Shown here: positions 35,307 to 43,541 of the stretch, piece by piece
Layout of the letters: every line of letters starts with the position of its first letter
Position numbering within the stretch: position 1 is the stretch's first letter
Assembly: GCF_003550065.1 (NCBI RefSeq)
Contig: NZ_QXDC01000003.1
Coordinates: 62,001-126,000 of the forward strand
DNA: 64,000 nucleotides
Source of the DNA: Hephaestia caeni
GTDB lineage: Bacteria; Pseudomonadota; Alphaproteobacteria; Sphingomonadales; Sphingomonadaceae
Direction of reading: 5' to 3'
The notes under the pieces: generated by a model
What the model was told of the DNA's origin: nothing
Seen by the model: only the letters and a program-made list of their open reading frames with translations
Databases searched by the model: none
Position numbers and translations under genes: made by a program

Positions 35307-35810
35307 GTGCCGCAGTTCGTGCCCCTTTCCGAGATCGACGACGCCGCCGTGGAGCACTTGCTCGACCGCGCGTTCGGCACCGATCGGCACGCGCGGACCG
35401 CCTATAAGGTGCGCGAAGGCACGGCGCCGATCGCGGCGCTGAGCCTTGCGCTCGTCGAGGATGGCGCGCTCCTCGGGACGATCCAGTGCTGGCCGGTGGC
35501 GCTTGCGGGCGACGATGGCCGTGCCTGGCCGCTGGTGATGGTCGGCCCGGTCGCGATCGATCCGCCGCGGCAGCAACACGGGCTGGGGCACCTGCTGATG
35601 GAAAAGATGCTCGCCGCCGCGGCCGCGATCGGCGCGAGCGAACGGCTGATGCTTGTCGGCGATCCCGAATATTACGGGCGCTTCTTCGGCTTCACCGCCG
35701 ATCGGACCGGCCAATGGCGCCTGCCCGGGCCAGTCGAGCGCCACCGCCTGCTCGCGCGCGGCGCCGATATCCCCGATCGCCCCGGCCTGCTCGGGCCGCG
35801 TTTTTGTTAG
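35307..35810 (+). CDS. GNAT-family N-acetyltransferase
   Basis: 167 aa, acetyl-CoA-dependent. The acetyl-CoA motif region is VGPVAIDPPRQQHGLGHLLMEKML, and GASERLMLVGDPEYYGRFFGF is typical of the YhbS-like branch, which acts on small molecules or protein termini. The start is GTG at 35307, 9 nt after GGAGG; an ATG at 35300 is out of frame. It stands alone; the palindrome copy 2 begins 7 bp after its stop. Confidence 0.82.
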   Translation: MPQFVPLSEIDDAAVEHLLDRAFGTDRHARTAYKVREGTAPIAALSLALVEDGALLGTIQCWPVALAGDDGRAWPLVMVGPVAIDPPRQQHGLGHLLMEKMLAAAAAIGASERLMLVGDPEYYGRFFGFTADRTGQWRLPGPVERHRLLARGADIPDRPGLLGPRFC

Positions 35811-35817
35811 AGACTCG

Positions 35818-35893
35818 CACCGGCCCGCTCCCCCACCCCACCTCCCAAGTCATTATACTTGCATGGGAGGTGGGGTGGGGGAGCGGGCCGGTG
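35818..35893. repeat. 76-bp perfect palindrome, copy 2
   Basis: Perfect 30-bp arms (35818-35847, 35864-35893) around a 16-bp loop that, read on the opposite strand, matches the loop of copy 1 (TGCAAGTATAATGACT against TGCAGTATAATTACT). The copy is therefore inverted relative to copy 1. It begins right after a GNAT stop codon. Confidence 0.9.
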
Positions 35894-35899
35894 TGGCCT

Positions 35900-35936
35900 C
35901 GGAAATCGCTCTTCCGCGATTTCTCAAACAAACTCC
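35900..35936. repeat. 37-bp dispersed repeat, copy 2
   Basis: Matches 34 of 37 bases at 34531-34567, including the stem GAAATCGC/GCGATTTC. Here it abuts the large palindrome copy 2. Confidence 0.7.
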
Positions 35937-36013
35937 GGATTTGCATACCTCCCTGGACCGAACCCCCCGCCCCGAACTTGCCGCACCCGCGCGGCTCGCC
36001 TACCCAGCGGCCG

Positions 36014-36577
36014 ATGCCGATGCCCGCCCAACCCGATTTCGCCGCGCTGTCGCTCGATGCCATCGCCGCCTTCGCGCGCGATCGGCGGTTGCCGCCGGTC
36101 GATCGGTGGCACCCGGCGCATTGCGGCGACAGCGAGATGCGCATCGCCGCCGACGGCACCTGGTTCCACCAAGGCAGCCCGATCGGGCGCGCCGAGCTGG
36201 TGCGACTGTTCTCGACGATCCTGCGGCGCGAGCCCGATGGCGGCTATGTGCTGGTGACACCCGCCGAGAAACTGGGAATCGCGGTCGACGACGCCCCCTT
36301 CGTCGCGGTCGAGATGAAGGCCGAGGGTGACGGCGCACGCGCGCGGCTCGCTTTCCGGCTCAACACGGGCGACATAGTAACGGCGGGGCCGGACAACGCG
36401 TTGCGGCTCGCGCACGGCAGCGACGGCCCGCGCCCCTATCTGCGCGTGCGTGGCGGGCTCGACGCGCTGATCGCGCGGCCGGTATTCTACGACCTCGCCG
36501 AGCGTGCGCTGGCCGGCGGCGACACCCCCGCCGGGGTGTGGAGCGATGGCGCGTTTTTCGCATTGGACGCCGGATGA
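36014..36577 (+). CDS. DUF1285 domain-containing protein
   Basis: 187 aa, cytoplasmic. The recognisable core is PPVDRWHPAHCGDSEMRIAADGTWFHQGSPIGRAELVRLFSTIL, followed by LRREPDGGYVLVTPAEKLGI; these match the DUF1285 pattern, a small beta-rich family usually found beside a nudix CoA pyrophosphatase and a CCA-adding enzyme. Function unknown. The ATG at 36014 (another at 36020) is used; 4-nt overlap (ATGA) with the nudix gene shows coupling. Confidence 0.8.
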   Translation: MPMPAQPDFAALSLDAIAAFARDRRLPPVDRWHPAHCGDSEMRIAADGTWFHQGSPIGRAELVRLFSTILRREPDGGYVLVTPAEKLGIAVDDAPFVAVEMKAEGDGARARLAFRLNTGDIVTAGPDNALRLAHGSDGPRPYLRVRGGLDALIARPVFYDLAERALAGGDTPAGVWSDGAFFALDAG

Positions 36578-37176
36578 CGCTCACCGATCGCCTGCGCAGC
36601 GCGCTCGACCATCCGACCGAAGGCATCGTCCTGCTCGCGGGCGACGAGCGCGACGACGACATCCGCGGCCGGGGCGGCTCGATCATGCCCGCCGCGGTGC
36701 TGGTGCCCGTCACCGACCGCGCCGAGCCGGGGGTGATCCTCACCCAGCGCACCGAAACGCTGAGCCGCCATCCCGGCCAGATCGCCTTTCCCGGCGGCCG
36801 CGTCGATCCGGGCGATGCCGATGTGACCGCCGCCGCGCTGCGCGAGGCCGAGGAGGAGATCGGCCTGCCGCCGGCGCGCGTCACCGTGATCGGCGCGGCC
36901 GATCGCTATCGTACGGTCACCGGGTTCGAGGTGACGCCGATCGTCGGCGTCGTGCCGCCCGATCTGGTGCTGACGCCGCACGAGGCCGAGGTCGCCGAGG
37001 TGTTCGAGGTGCCGCTCGCTTTCCTGCTCGACGGCGCCAACCATGTCGAGGCGAGCGTCGAATGGCAGGGCCGCGACCGCCATTATTACGAGATTAGCTG
37101 GGACGGCCACCGTATCTGGGGCGCCACCGCGGCGATGATCGTCAACCTGTCGCGGCGGCTGCGATGGACCGCGTGA
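36574..37176 (+). CDS. Nudix hydrolase, CoA pyrophosphatase type
   Basis: 200 aa, Nudix superfamily. The box GGRVDPGDADVTAAALREAE continues as EEIGL, matching the GX5EX7REUXEEXGU signature, and SRHPGQIAFPGGR is the UPF0035/NudL-type lead-in typical of enzymes cleaving CoA or acyl-CoA to phosphopantetheine. The ATG at 36574 is inside the upstream stop; the stop overlaps the start of cca by 13 bp. Translation coupling across DUF1285-nudix-cca is therefore clear. The substrate is a family inference. Confidence 0.88.
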   Translation: MTLTDRLRSALDHPTEGIVLLAGDERDDDIRGRGGSIMPAAVLVPVTDRAEPGVILTQRTETLSRHPGQIAFPGGRVDPGDADVTAAALREAEEEIGLPPARVTVIGAADRYRTVTGFEVTPIVGVVPPDLVLTPHEAEVAEVFEVPLAFLLDGANHVEASVEWQGRDRHYYEISWDGHRIWGATAAMIVNLSRRLRWTA

Positions 37177-38372
37177 CGCTTCCCGACGCCGCCTGGCGCC
37201 GGCGCGCGGGGCTGGCGCAGCTCGTCGACGTGCTCGGCGCGGCCGGGGGCGAGACCCGCATCGTCGGCGGCGCGGTGCGCGATACACTCCTCGGCATCGG
37301 GCTCGACGTCGCCGATGTCGATCTCGCGACGCGCCATCCGCCGCAGGAGGTGCTCGATCGACTGCGCACGGCCGGGATCAAGGCGGTGCCGACCGGCCTC
37401 GCGCACGGCACGATCACCGCGGTGCTCGACAGCGGCCCAGTCGAGGTGACGACGCTGCGCCGCGACGTTTCGACCGACGGCCGCCACGCGATCGTCGATT
37501 ATACCGACGACTGGCGCGAAGACGCCGCGCGGCGCGATTTCACGATCAACGCGCTCTACGCCGATCCGCTGACGGGCGAATTGTTCGACTATTTCGGGGG
37601 GCTCGACGATCTCGCGGCGGGCCGCGTGCGCTTCATCGGCGATCCCTTGCAGCGCATCGCCGAGGATCATTTGCGCATCCTGCGCTATTTCCGTTTCCAC
37701 GCGCGCTTCGGCGATACGCCCGATCCCGCTGGGCTCGACGCCTGCACCGCGCGCGCCAACGACCTGATGGCGCTCTCGCGCGAACGGATCGCGATGGAGG
37801 TGCGCAAGCTGTTGGTCGCGCGGAATGCAGTGCCGGTGGTGCGGCTGATGCTGGCGCGCGGCATCTTCGCGCCGATCGTGCCCGAAATCGATGCCGGCGG
37901 CGTCGATCGGCTGGCGCGGCTCGCCGGGGCCGAGGCCGCCGCCGCGATTTCCCCCAATCCGATCCGGCGGTTGGCGGCGCTGCTGCCGGCGGAGCCCGAG
38001 ACCGCCGCCGCGATCGCCGCCCGGCTCAAGCTCTCCAATGCCGAGCGCAAGCGGCTCGCCGTCGCGCAGGCGCCGATCGACGAGGCGACCAGCGAGGCGC
38101 TGGCCTATCGCCGCGGCGCCGGCGGCGCGGTCGATGCGCTGCTGCTGGCGGATGCCCCGGCCGAGGCGGCACGCATCGCCCACTGGACACCGCCCGGCCT
38201 GCCGATCGGCGGCGGCGCGCTGGTGCGGCGTGGCGTCAAGGCCGGGCCGGATGTCGCCCGGCTGTTGCGGCGGATCGAGCGGCAGTGGATCGACGAAGGG
38301 TTCCCGGCCGCCAACCGCGCCGAACAGCTCGCCGATCAGGCCGCCGAAGAATGGTTGCGCGCGACCAGATAA
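37164..38372 (+). CDS. cca: CCA tRNA nucleotidyltransferase
   Basis: 402 aa, class II nucleotidyltransferase that adds or repairs the CCA end of tRNA. The catalytic head is ETRIVGGAVRDTLLGIGLDV followed by ADVDLAT (the metal-binding DxD), then RRDFTINALY and EDHLRILRYFRFHARFG; the C-terminal half is helical. It overlaps the nudix gene by 13 bp upstream and, convergently, the GGDEF-EAL gene by 37 bp downstream. A poly(A) polymerase role is the alternative within the family, but the head motifs fit CCA enzymes of alphaproteobacteria. Confidence 0.92.
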   Translation: MDRVTLPDAAWRRRAGLAQLVDVLGAAGGETRIVGGAVRDTLLGIGLDVADVDLATRHPPQEVLDRLRTAGIKAVPTGLAHGTITAVLDSGPVEVTTLRRDVSTDGRHAIVDYTDDWREDAARRDFTINALYADPLTGELFDYFGGLDDLAAGRVRFIGDPLQRIAEDHLRILRYFRFHARFGDTPDPAGLDACTARANDLMALSRERIAMEVRKLLVARNAVPVVRLMLARGIFAPIVPEIDAGGVDRLARLAGAEAAAAISPNPIRRLAALLPAEPETAAAIAARLKLSNAERKRLAVAQAPIDEATSEALAYRRGAGGAVDALLLADAPAEAARIAHWTPPGLPIGGGALVRRGVKAGPDVARLLRRIERQWIDEGFPAANRAEQLADQAAEEWLRATR

Positions 38373-40048
38373 GCGTAGGCCGCATCGGGATCGAGCGCGC
38401 GCGCGAAGGCATAGCCCTGGCCGTAGGTGCAGCCCAGCGCGGTGAGCGTCTGCGCGAGTTCGGGCGTCTCGACGCCTTCGGCGGTGGTGTCCATGCCCAG
38501 CGCCTGGGCAAGGCTCAGGATCGCCCGCACGATCGCCACCTTGTCGCGATCGGCGAGCAGCCCCATGATGAAGCTCTGGTCGATCTTGAGCACGTCGATG
38601 GGGAGCTTCTGCAACGAAGCGAGGTTCGAATAGCCGGTGCCGAAATCGTCCATCGCGACGGTGCAGCCGATCTCCTTCAAGGCGTGCATCGTGCGCGCGA
38701 TCCGATCGGGATCGGTGATGAACGCGCTTTCGGTGAGTTCGAGCGTGAGGCGGTTGCCCGTCAGCCCGCTCGAGTCGACCACGCGTTCGACGACGGGGGC
38801 GATATCGTCGCGCTGGAGCTGGATCGCCGACAGGTTGACCGCGACCCGCACCCCGCAATCGCCGCCGGCGCGCGCATCCCATTCGACGAGCGTCGCCGCC
38901 GCCTTGTCGAGCGCCCAGCGCCCCAGCGGCACGATCAGCCCCGATTCCTCGGCGACCGGGATGAAATCCGACGGCGGATGGGCGGTTCCCGTCTCGTCGG
39001 TCCAGCGCGCAAGCGCTTCGAACCCCGTCACCAGGCCGGTGCCGAGATCGCAAATCGGCTGGAAGGTGAGCCTGAGATCGCCATTGTCGATCGCGCGGCG
39101 AAGCGCGGTCTCCATCTCGAACTGGGCGTGCGCCAGCGTCAGCGCGCGCGGCTGATACGCCTCGACCAGCCCGCTCGTCTTCGATCGCTTGACCGCAAAT
39201 TGCGCGTGGCGGATCAGCACGTCCGGGTCGTCGAGACACGCGGTGCCGAACGCCACGCCGATCGCGCAGTCGATATGGAATTCGAGATCGGAAAGGCGAA
39301 ACGGTGTCGCCAGCGCGCTGCGGATGCGCGCGGCGACGCGATCGGCCTCGTCGGGCGTTTCGTCGATCGCCATCAGGATGCCGAATTCGTCGCCGCCGAT
39401 CCGCGCCAGCGTGTCGCGCACGCGCAACGCACCCTTGATCCGGCGCGCGACAGTGATCAGCAGTTCGTCGCCCGCCAGCGCGCCTAGGCAGGCGTTGACG
39501 CGGCTGAACCGGTCGAGATCGACCACCAGCACCGCGCACGATGCCACCTTGCCCGCCTCGATCATCGATTCGAGCCGGTCCGAGAAGCCCGCTCGATTGG
39601 GCAGCCCGGTCAGGCTGTCGGTCAACATTTCGCGCCGTAGATGCTGCTCGGTGCGCACCTCGGCGGTGCGATCGACCAGCGTGACGAGGCAGCGGGTGGC
39701 GCCCGAATGATGCGCCCGCGCGAGCGTGACCCGATAGTGGCGGCACTCGATCGGGTCGCCCGCCTGCCACGTCATCTCATATTGGTCGGCGTCCGAGGCG
39801 AGGAAATCCTCGATCTCGGTGCCCAGTGCCCGAACGAGCGCCGACGGGCGGCGATCGAGCGCGAAGCCGGCATCGTGAAACGCCCGATTGGATGCTTCGA
39901 TCGCCAGGCCACCGGCGCCAAGCGCCAGCAGCGCTGCGGGAATCGGCAGCATGTCGAGCCTGCGCACGGTTTCCCCCGGCGCCGGAATCGCTTCCGCATC
40001 CGGCCGGCCTGTTGCGCCCCCCGCGCAATCGAGCTTTTCCAGCGCCAT
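38336..40048 (-). CDS. PAS-GGDEF-EAL bifunctional cyclic-di-GMP enzyme
   Basis: 570 aa. A PAS-like sensory part occupies about residues 30-130. The GGDEF domain (218-222, RIGGDEFGIL) has an intact active loop and an RxxD inhibitory site (RVRD, 209-212) five residues before it. The EAL domain has EAL at 344-346, VAVNLSA, LELTESAF, DDFGTGYS and LKIDQSF, so all catalytic motifs of a phosphodiesterase are present. It lacks transmembrane helices and is cytoplasmic. The ATG at 40048 is used (an adjacent TTG precedes it). A CtrA-like box lies 24 bp upstream. It would both make and break c-di-GMP; the net direction is unknown. Confidence 0.92.
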   Translation of the reverse strand: MALEKLDCAGGATGRPDAEAIPAPGETVRRLDMLPIPAALLALGAGGLAIEASNRAFHDAGFALDRRPSALVRALGTEIEDFLASDADQYEMTWQAGDPIECRHYRVTLARAHHSGATRCLVTLVDRTAEVRTEQHLRREMLTDSLTGLPNRAGFSDRLESMIEAGKVASCAVLVVDLDRFSRVNACLGALAGDELLITVARRIKGALRVRDTLARIGGDEFGILMAIDETPDEADRVAARIRSALATPFRLSDLEFHIDCAIGVAFGTACLDDPDVLIRHAQFAVKRSKTSGLVEAYQPRALTLAHAQFEMETALRRAIDNGDLRLTFQPICDLGTGLVTGFEALARWTDETGTAHPPSDFIPVAEESGLIVPLGRWALDKAAATLVEWDARAGGDCGVRVAVNLSAIQLQRDDIAPVVERVVDSSGLTGNRLTLELTESAFITDPDRIARTMHALKEIGCTVAMDDFGTGYSNLASLQKLPIDVLKIDQSFIMGLLADRDKVAIVRAILSLAQALGMDTTAEGVETPELAQTLTALGCTYGQGYAFARALDPDAAYAYLVARNHSSAA

Positions 40049-40071
40049 CAACCCGGCGCTTAGGGGAATGA

Positions 40072-40088
40072 GGTTAACGGGGTGCTAA
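40072..40088 (-). promoter_or_regulatory. CtrA-like box upstream of the GGDEF-EAL gene
   Basis: On the minus strand the text contains TTAGCACCCCGTTAAC, that is TTAG-N7-TTAA, close to the CtrA consensus TTAA-N7-TTAA. A nearly identical 17-mer is at 60768-60784 (one mismatch). It lies 24 bp ahead of the start codon. Confidence 0.5.
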
Positions 40089-40102
40089 GCCAGCGCCCCC
40101 GA

Positions 40103-41323
40103 TCAGGTCACCGCGCGGCGGACGGCATAGCGCGATTCGCGGAATATCTCGCCCCGGACGATTCCCGCCAGCACCTCGCCCGCGCGCACGACATCCTCGA
40201 AACCGAGATAGAGCGGGGTGAGCCCGAAGCGCACGATATCGGGATCGCGGAAATCGCCGATCACCCCGTGCTCGATCAACGCCTGGCAGATCGCATAGGC
40301 ATCGGGATGGCGAAAGCTGATATGGCTCCCCCGCGCGGCCGGATCGCGCGGGCTGACGCACGCCAGCCCGATCGCGTCGCCCGCCGCCGCCAGCACGTCG
40401 AACAAGGCGGCGCTCTTGGCCTCGAGCGCGGCCATCTCCGCCTCGAGCGCGAGATCCACCCCGGCTTCGAGCCCCGCCAGCCCGAGGATCGCAGGCGTCC
40501 CGCTCAGCCAGCGTTCGATCCCCGGCGCCGGGCGATAGCCGTCCTCGAACGCGAAGGGCGCGGCATGGCCCATCCAGCCCGACACCGGGTTGGCGAGCAC
40601 CTGCTGCCAGCGCTCGGCAACGTAGAGGAACGCCGGCGCACCGGGGCCGCCGTTGAGATATTTGTAGCCGCAGCCGACCGCAAGATCGGCACCCGCGCCG
40701 CCCAGATCGACCGCGACCGCGCCGGTCGAATGGCTGAGATCCCACAGCATGAGCGCGCCGGCGTCGTGCGCGCGCGCGCTCCACGTCGCCATGTCGAAGC
40801 GCGCGGCGGTCTTGTAATGGACATGCGTCAGCAGCAGCACCGCGGTATCGTCACCGATCGCGCCGGCGAGCGCATCGCGCGGCACCGCTTTCAGCCGCGC
40901 GCCGGGAACGCAGCCCACCGCGCCCTCGGCGATGTGAAGATCGGTGTGAAAATTGCCCAGCTCGCTGACGATCGTGGTGCGAGCGGGATCGCGGCGCAGC
41001 GCGGCGACGAGCAGCTTGAACAGGTTGGCCGAGGTCGAATCGGCGGCGATCACCTCGCCGGGCCGCGCGCCGATCAGCCGCGCGATCTTGTCGCCGATGC
41101 GGCGCGGCGCCTCGATCCAGCCTTCGTTCCAGCTTCGGATCAGCCGCTCGCCCCATTGCCGGCGGACGAGATCGTCGAGCGCGGGCGGAGCCGCGCGCGG
41201 CAGCGCCCCCAGCGAATTGCCGTCGAGATAGATCACGCCGTCGGGCAGCATGAAGCGGTCGCGGAACCGCCGCAGCGGATCGGCGGCATCGCGCGCCCGC
41301 GCCTCGTCGCGCGTCATCGTCAT
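40103..41323 (-). CDS. kynU: Kynureninase
   Basis: PLP-dependent kynureninase, 406 aa, cleaving kynurenine to anthranilate and alanine in tryptophan breakdown. The head GVIYLDGNSLGALPRAAP, the PLP-region GNFHTDLHI, LMLWDLSHSTGAV and the Lys in CGYKYLNGGPGAPAFLYV are all present. The ATG at 41323 overlaps the stop of the upstream hydrolase gene by 4 nt. The two form a minus-strand kynurenine unit. A regulator gene of LysR type is nearby but divergent with a small gene between. Confidence 0.93.
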   Translation of the reverse strand: MTMTRDEARARDAADPLRRFRDRFMLPDGVIYLDGNSLGALPRAAPPALDDLVRRQWGERLIRSWNEGWIEAPRRIGDKIARLIGARPGEVIAADSTSANLFKLLVAALRRDPARTTIVSELGNFHTDLHIAEGAVGCVPGARLKAVPRDALAGAIGDDTAVLLLTHVHYKTAARFDMATWSARAHDAGALMLWDLSHSTGAVAVDLGGAGADLAVGCGYKYLNGGPGAPAFLYVAERWQQVLANPVSGWMGHAAPFAFEDGYRPAPGIERWLSGTPAILGLAGLEAGVDLALEAEMAALEAKSAALFDVLAAAGDAIGLACVSPRDPAARGSHISFRHPDAYAICQALIEHGVIGDFRDPDIVRFGLTPLYLGFEDVVRAGEVLAGIVRGEIFRESRYAVRRAVT

Positions 41324-42141
41324 GCGAACGCCGCCGCGATCAGCGCTGTCGCAGTCGCCCAGGCCGCGCTGCCCGGCGCGACCAGTTCGACGTGCCCGGT
41401 CGCCTCGACGACGTGCAGCGTCGCGGCGTCGCCCGCCGCCGTCGCCTGGTCGACATAGGACGTGCCGAGCCGGAGCGGGACGATGCGGTCCTCGTCGCCG
41501 TTGACCAGATGCTGCGGCACCCCGAGCGGGAGCAGGCGGGGCACCGAGGTATCCGCATAAGGATCGGGATGCGCCGCGGTTTGCGGCCCGACGAGCCGCG
41601 CCACCACATCGGTGCCGCACCCGTTGTCCGGGCTCGCGGCGACCGCTTCGAGATCGGGCAGCCCGCCGAGCGCGACGACGGCATCGATCCGCAGCGGATC
41701 GCCACCGGCAAGCGGACTCGCCGCGGGCAGCTTCGACCGCCCCGCAAGCCACAGCGCCAGATGCGCGCCCGCCGAATGCCCGACCGCGACGATGCGGCGG
41801 GTGTTCAAGCCGAAGCGCCCGGCGTGATCGCGCAGCGCGTCGGCGGCGCGCGCGGCATCGAGAAAGGTGCCGGGATAGCCACCGCCGTCGCGATCGACCC
41901 CGCGATAGTCGATGTTCCACACCGCATAGCCGGCATCGCGCAGGTCGGCGGCGATCCAGTCCATCAGCGAGCGATCGGCGACCGCCGTCTGCCAGCATCC
42001 GCCATGCACCATCAGCACGGTCTTGAACGGCCCGGCGCCCGCGGGCCGCCACACGTCCACCCTCTGCATCCGGTCGTCGCCATAAGCGATCGTCGCATCG
42101 GGGCGCGATCGGGGGCGGCGGGTGAGATCGTCCCACGTCAT
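41320..42141 (-). CDS. Alpha/beta hydrolase, kynurenine formamidase-like
   Basis: 273 aa, alpha/beta-hydrolase fold. The oxyanion motif HGGCW and the nucleophile GHSAGAHLALW are clear; His near the C-terminus is in ATGHVEL. In bacteria, a hydrolase of this class directly coupled to kynU is most simply the N-formylkynurenine formamidase. The ATG at 42141 is preferred over a TTG at 42243, which would add a Pro-rich leader. The stop overlaps the kynU ATG. The substrate is inferred from the coupling, not from a specific motif. Confidence 0.82.
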   Translation of the reverse strand: MTWDDLTRRPRSRPDATIAYGDDRMQRVDVWRPAGAGPFKTVLMVHGGCWQTAVADRSLMDWIAADLRDAGYAVWNIDYRGVDRDGGGYPGTFLDAARAADALRDHAGRFGLNTRRIVAVGHSAGAHLALWLAGRSKLPAASPLAGGDPLRIDAVVALGGLPDLEAVAASPDNGCGTDVVARLVGPQTAAHPDPYADTSVPRLLPLGVPQHLVNGDEDRIVPLRLGTSYVDQATAAGDAATLHVVEATGHVELVAPGSAAWATATALIAAAFA

Positions 42142-42259
42142 CGGCGCGGGGGCCGGCGGCGGCGAACCGCCCGTCAGCACGAAAGGGAAAGCGCGATCGA
42201 TGGGATCATACCCTTCCCTACCCGGCGGCGGCCGGCGCGCCAATCCTCAACGCCGATCC

Positions 42260-42457
42260 TCAACGATAGCTGGAGAACCTCGTGTTACGCATCTGCTGTC
42301 GTGCCGTGCGCCGCCACGGCGCATCGAACTGATGCGCGCTGAGGCGCGCGAACGCGTGATCGAGACCCTGGAGCGAGGCGCGCACGAACGCCGCGACATT
42401 TTCGACGAATCGCCCGCGATACTGGGTCCAAACGGGGCTATAGAAATCGTGATTCAT
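42260..42457 (-). CDS. Small hypothetical protein, 65 aa
   Basis: 65 aa, basic and aromatic (starts MNHDFYSPVWTQYRGRF, ends RNTRFSSYR). No signal peptide or motif I recognise. The ATG at 42457 has AAGGAT about 9 nt upstream. It is divergent from the LysR gene, sharing a 123-bp control region with a CCAAC/GTTGG palindrome, which is the usual plan for a LysR regulator and its target. It is followed by the hydrolase-kynU pair 118 bp downstream on the same strand. Confidence 0.6.
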   Translation of the reverse strand: MNHDFYSPVWTQYRGRFVENVAAFVRASLQGLDHAFARLSAHQFDAPWRRTARQQMRNTRFSSYR

Positions 42458-42529
42458 GGCAAATGATCCTTCTGCGTCTTCAGACCATCCTTCCGACCCC
42501 ACCCATATCCGGTCGAAAGCCGCGCGATG

Positions 42530-42544
42530 CCAACAAATCGTTGG
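42530..42544. promoter_or_regulatory. Palindrome in the LysR divergent region
   Basis: CCAACAAATCGTTGG, a 5-5-5 interrupted palindrome, lies 36 bp before the LysR ATG and 72 bp before the small divergent gene. It is the best LysR operator candidate in the region. Confidence 0.45.
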
Positions 42545-42580
42545 ACGCAATTGACAAGCTGTGCTTATGAGTTCGAAACC

Positions 42581-43477
42581 ATGCGCACCCTGCCCCCGCT
42601 CGCCGCCGTCCGCGTCTTCGAAGCCGCCGCGCGGCACGAGAACTTCACGGCCGCCGCCGCCGAACTCGGGATGACGCAGGCCGCGGTCAGTTATCAGGTC
42701 AAGTTGTTGGAAGAACGGCTCGGCGTGCCGCTGTTCCATCGCGAGAAGCGTCGTGTGACGCTGACCGAGGCGGGGCGCCGCGCGGCCGCCCCGGTCAGCC
42801 GCGCGTTCGACGCGATCGACGGCGCGTTCGCGGGGTTGCGCGCCGAGGACGAGGGGCTGCTCACGATCTCGACCTCGAACACCTTCGCCAACACCTGGCT
42901 CGCGTGGCGGCTGGGGAGCTTTCAGGTCGCGCATCCCGAAATGGCGGTGCGGCTCCAGACCACCGACATCCTCACCGATTTCGCGATCGACGACGTCGAT
43001 GTCGCAATCCGCGCCGGGCGCGGGGGGTGGCCCGATCTCGTCCAGGAAAAGCTGATCGCCATCGATTTCACGCCGATGTGCAGCCCGAACTTTCTCGCCC
43101 GGCACACGATCGCGACCCCGGCCGACCTGCTCGACGTGCCGCAGATCAGCCCGCACGATCCGTGGTGGGCGCACTGGCTGCGCGAGGCGGGGGTCGATGT
43201 GCCCCCCGGCCCGCCGCGCGCCGGCGTGCGGCTCGATTCGCAGGCGCACGAGGGCCATGCCGCGATGGCGGGCCAGGGCGCGGCGATGCTGACCCCCTTC
43301 TTCTGGCGCAACGACCTTGCCGAACGCCGCCTCGTGCGCCCCTTCGAGCAGCTTTCGACGCGCGGCTATGCCTATTGGTTGGTCTATCCCGAGCACCGCC
43401 GCAACGTGCCCAAGATCAAGCGCTTCCGTGCGTGGCTGACCGCCGAGCTCGCGCGCGACCTGCCCAGCCCGGTGTAA
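42581..43477 (+). CDS. LysR-family transcriptional regulator (GcvA-like)
   Basis: 298 aa. HTH near the N-terminus (FEAAARHENFTAAAAELGMT then QAAVSYQVKLLEERLG) and a substrate-binding domain after residue 90 (LLTISTSNTFANTWLAWRLG). The pattern PPLAAVRVFEAAARHENFT is the GcvA-type opening. The ATG at 42581 is used because the HTH then begins at the usual position. It is divergent from the small gene at 42260-42457 and 64 bp before parC on the same strand. Targets are probably the divergent genes; the inducer is unknown. Confidence 0.88.
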   Translation: MRTLPPLAAVRVFEAAARHENFTAAAAELGMTQAAVSYQVKLLEERLGVPLFHREKRRVTLTEAGRRAAAPVSRAFDAIDGAFAGLRAEDEGLLTISTSNTFANTWLAWRLGSFQVAHPEMAVRLQTTDILTDFAIDDVDVAIRAGRGGWPDLVQEKLIAIDFTPMCSPNFLARHTIATPADLLDVPQISPHDPWWAHWLREAGVDVPPGPPRAGVRLDSQAHEGHAAMAGQGAAMLTPFFWRNDLAERRLVRPFEQLSTRGYAYWLVYPEHRRNVPKIKRFRAWLTAELARDLPSPV

Positions 43478-43541
43478 CCCCCACCCCACCCGCGTTCCGC
43501 GCCCGCTTTCGTCGCCGTGCCGAAACGGCTATCGCCCCCGC

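Noticed and set aside
37086..39770. An 894-residue minus-strand open frame across nudix, cca and the GGDEF-EAL gene
   Set aside because: It is in a different frame from the real GGDEF-EAL gene and antisense to cca; the composition is that of a shadow frame.
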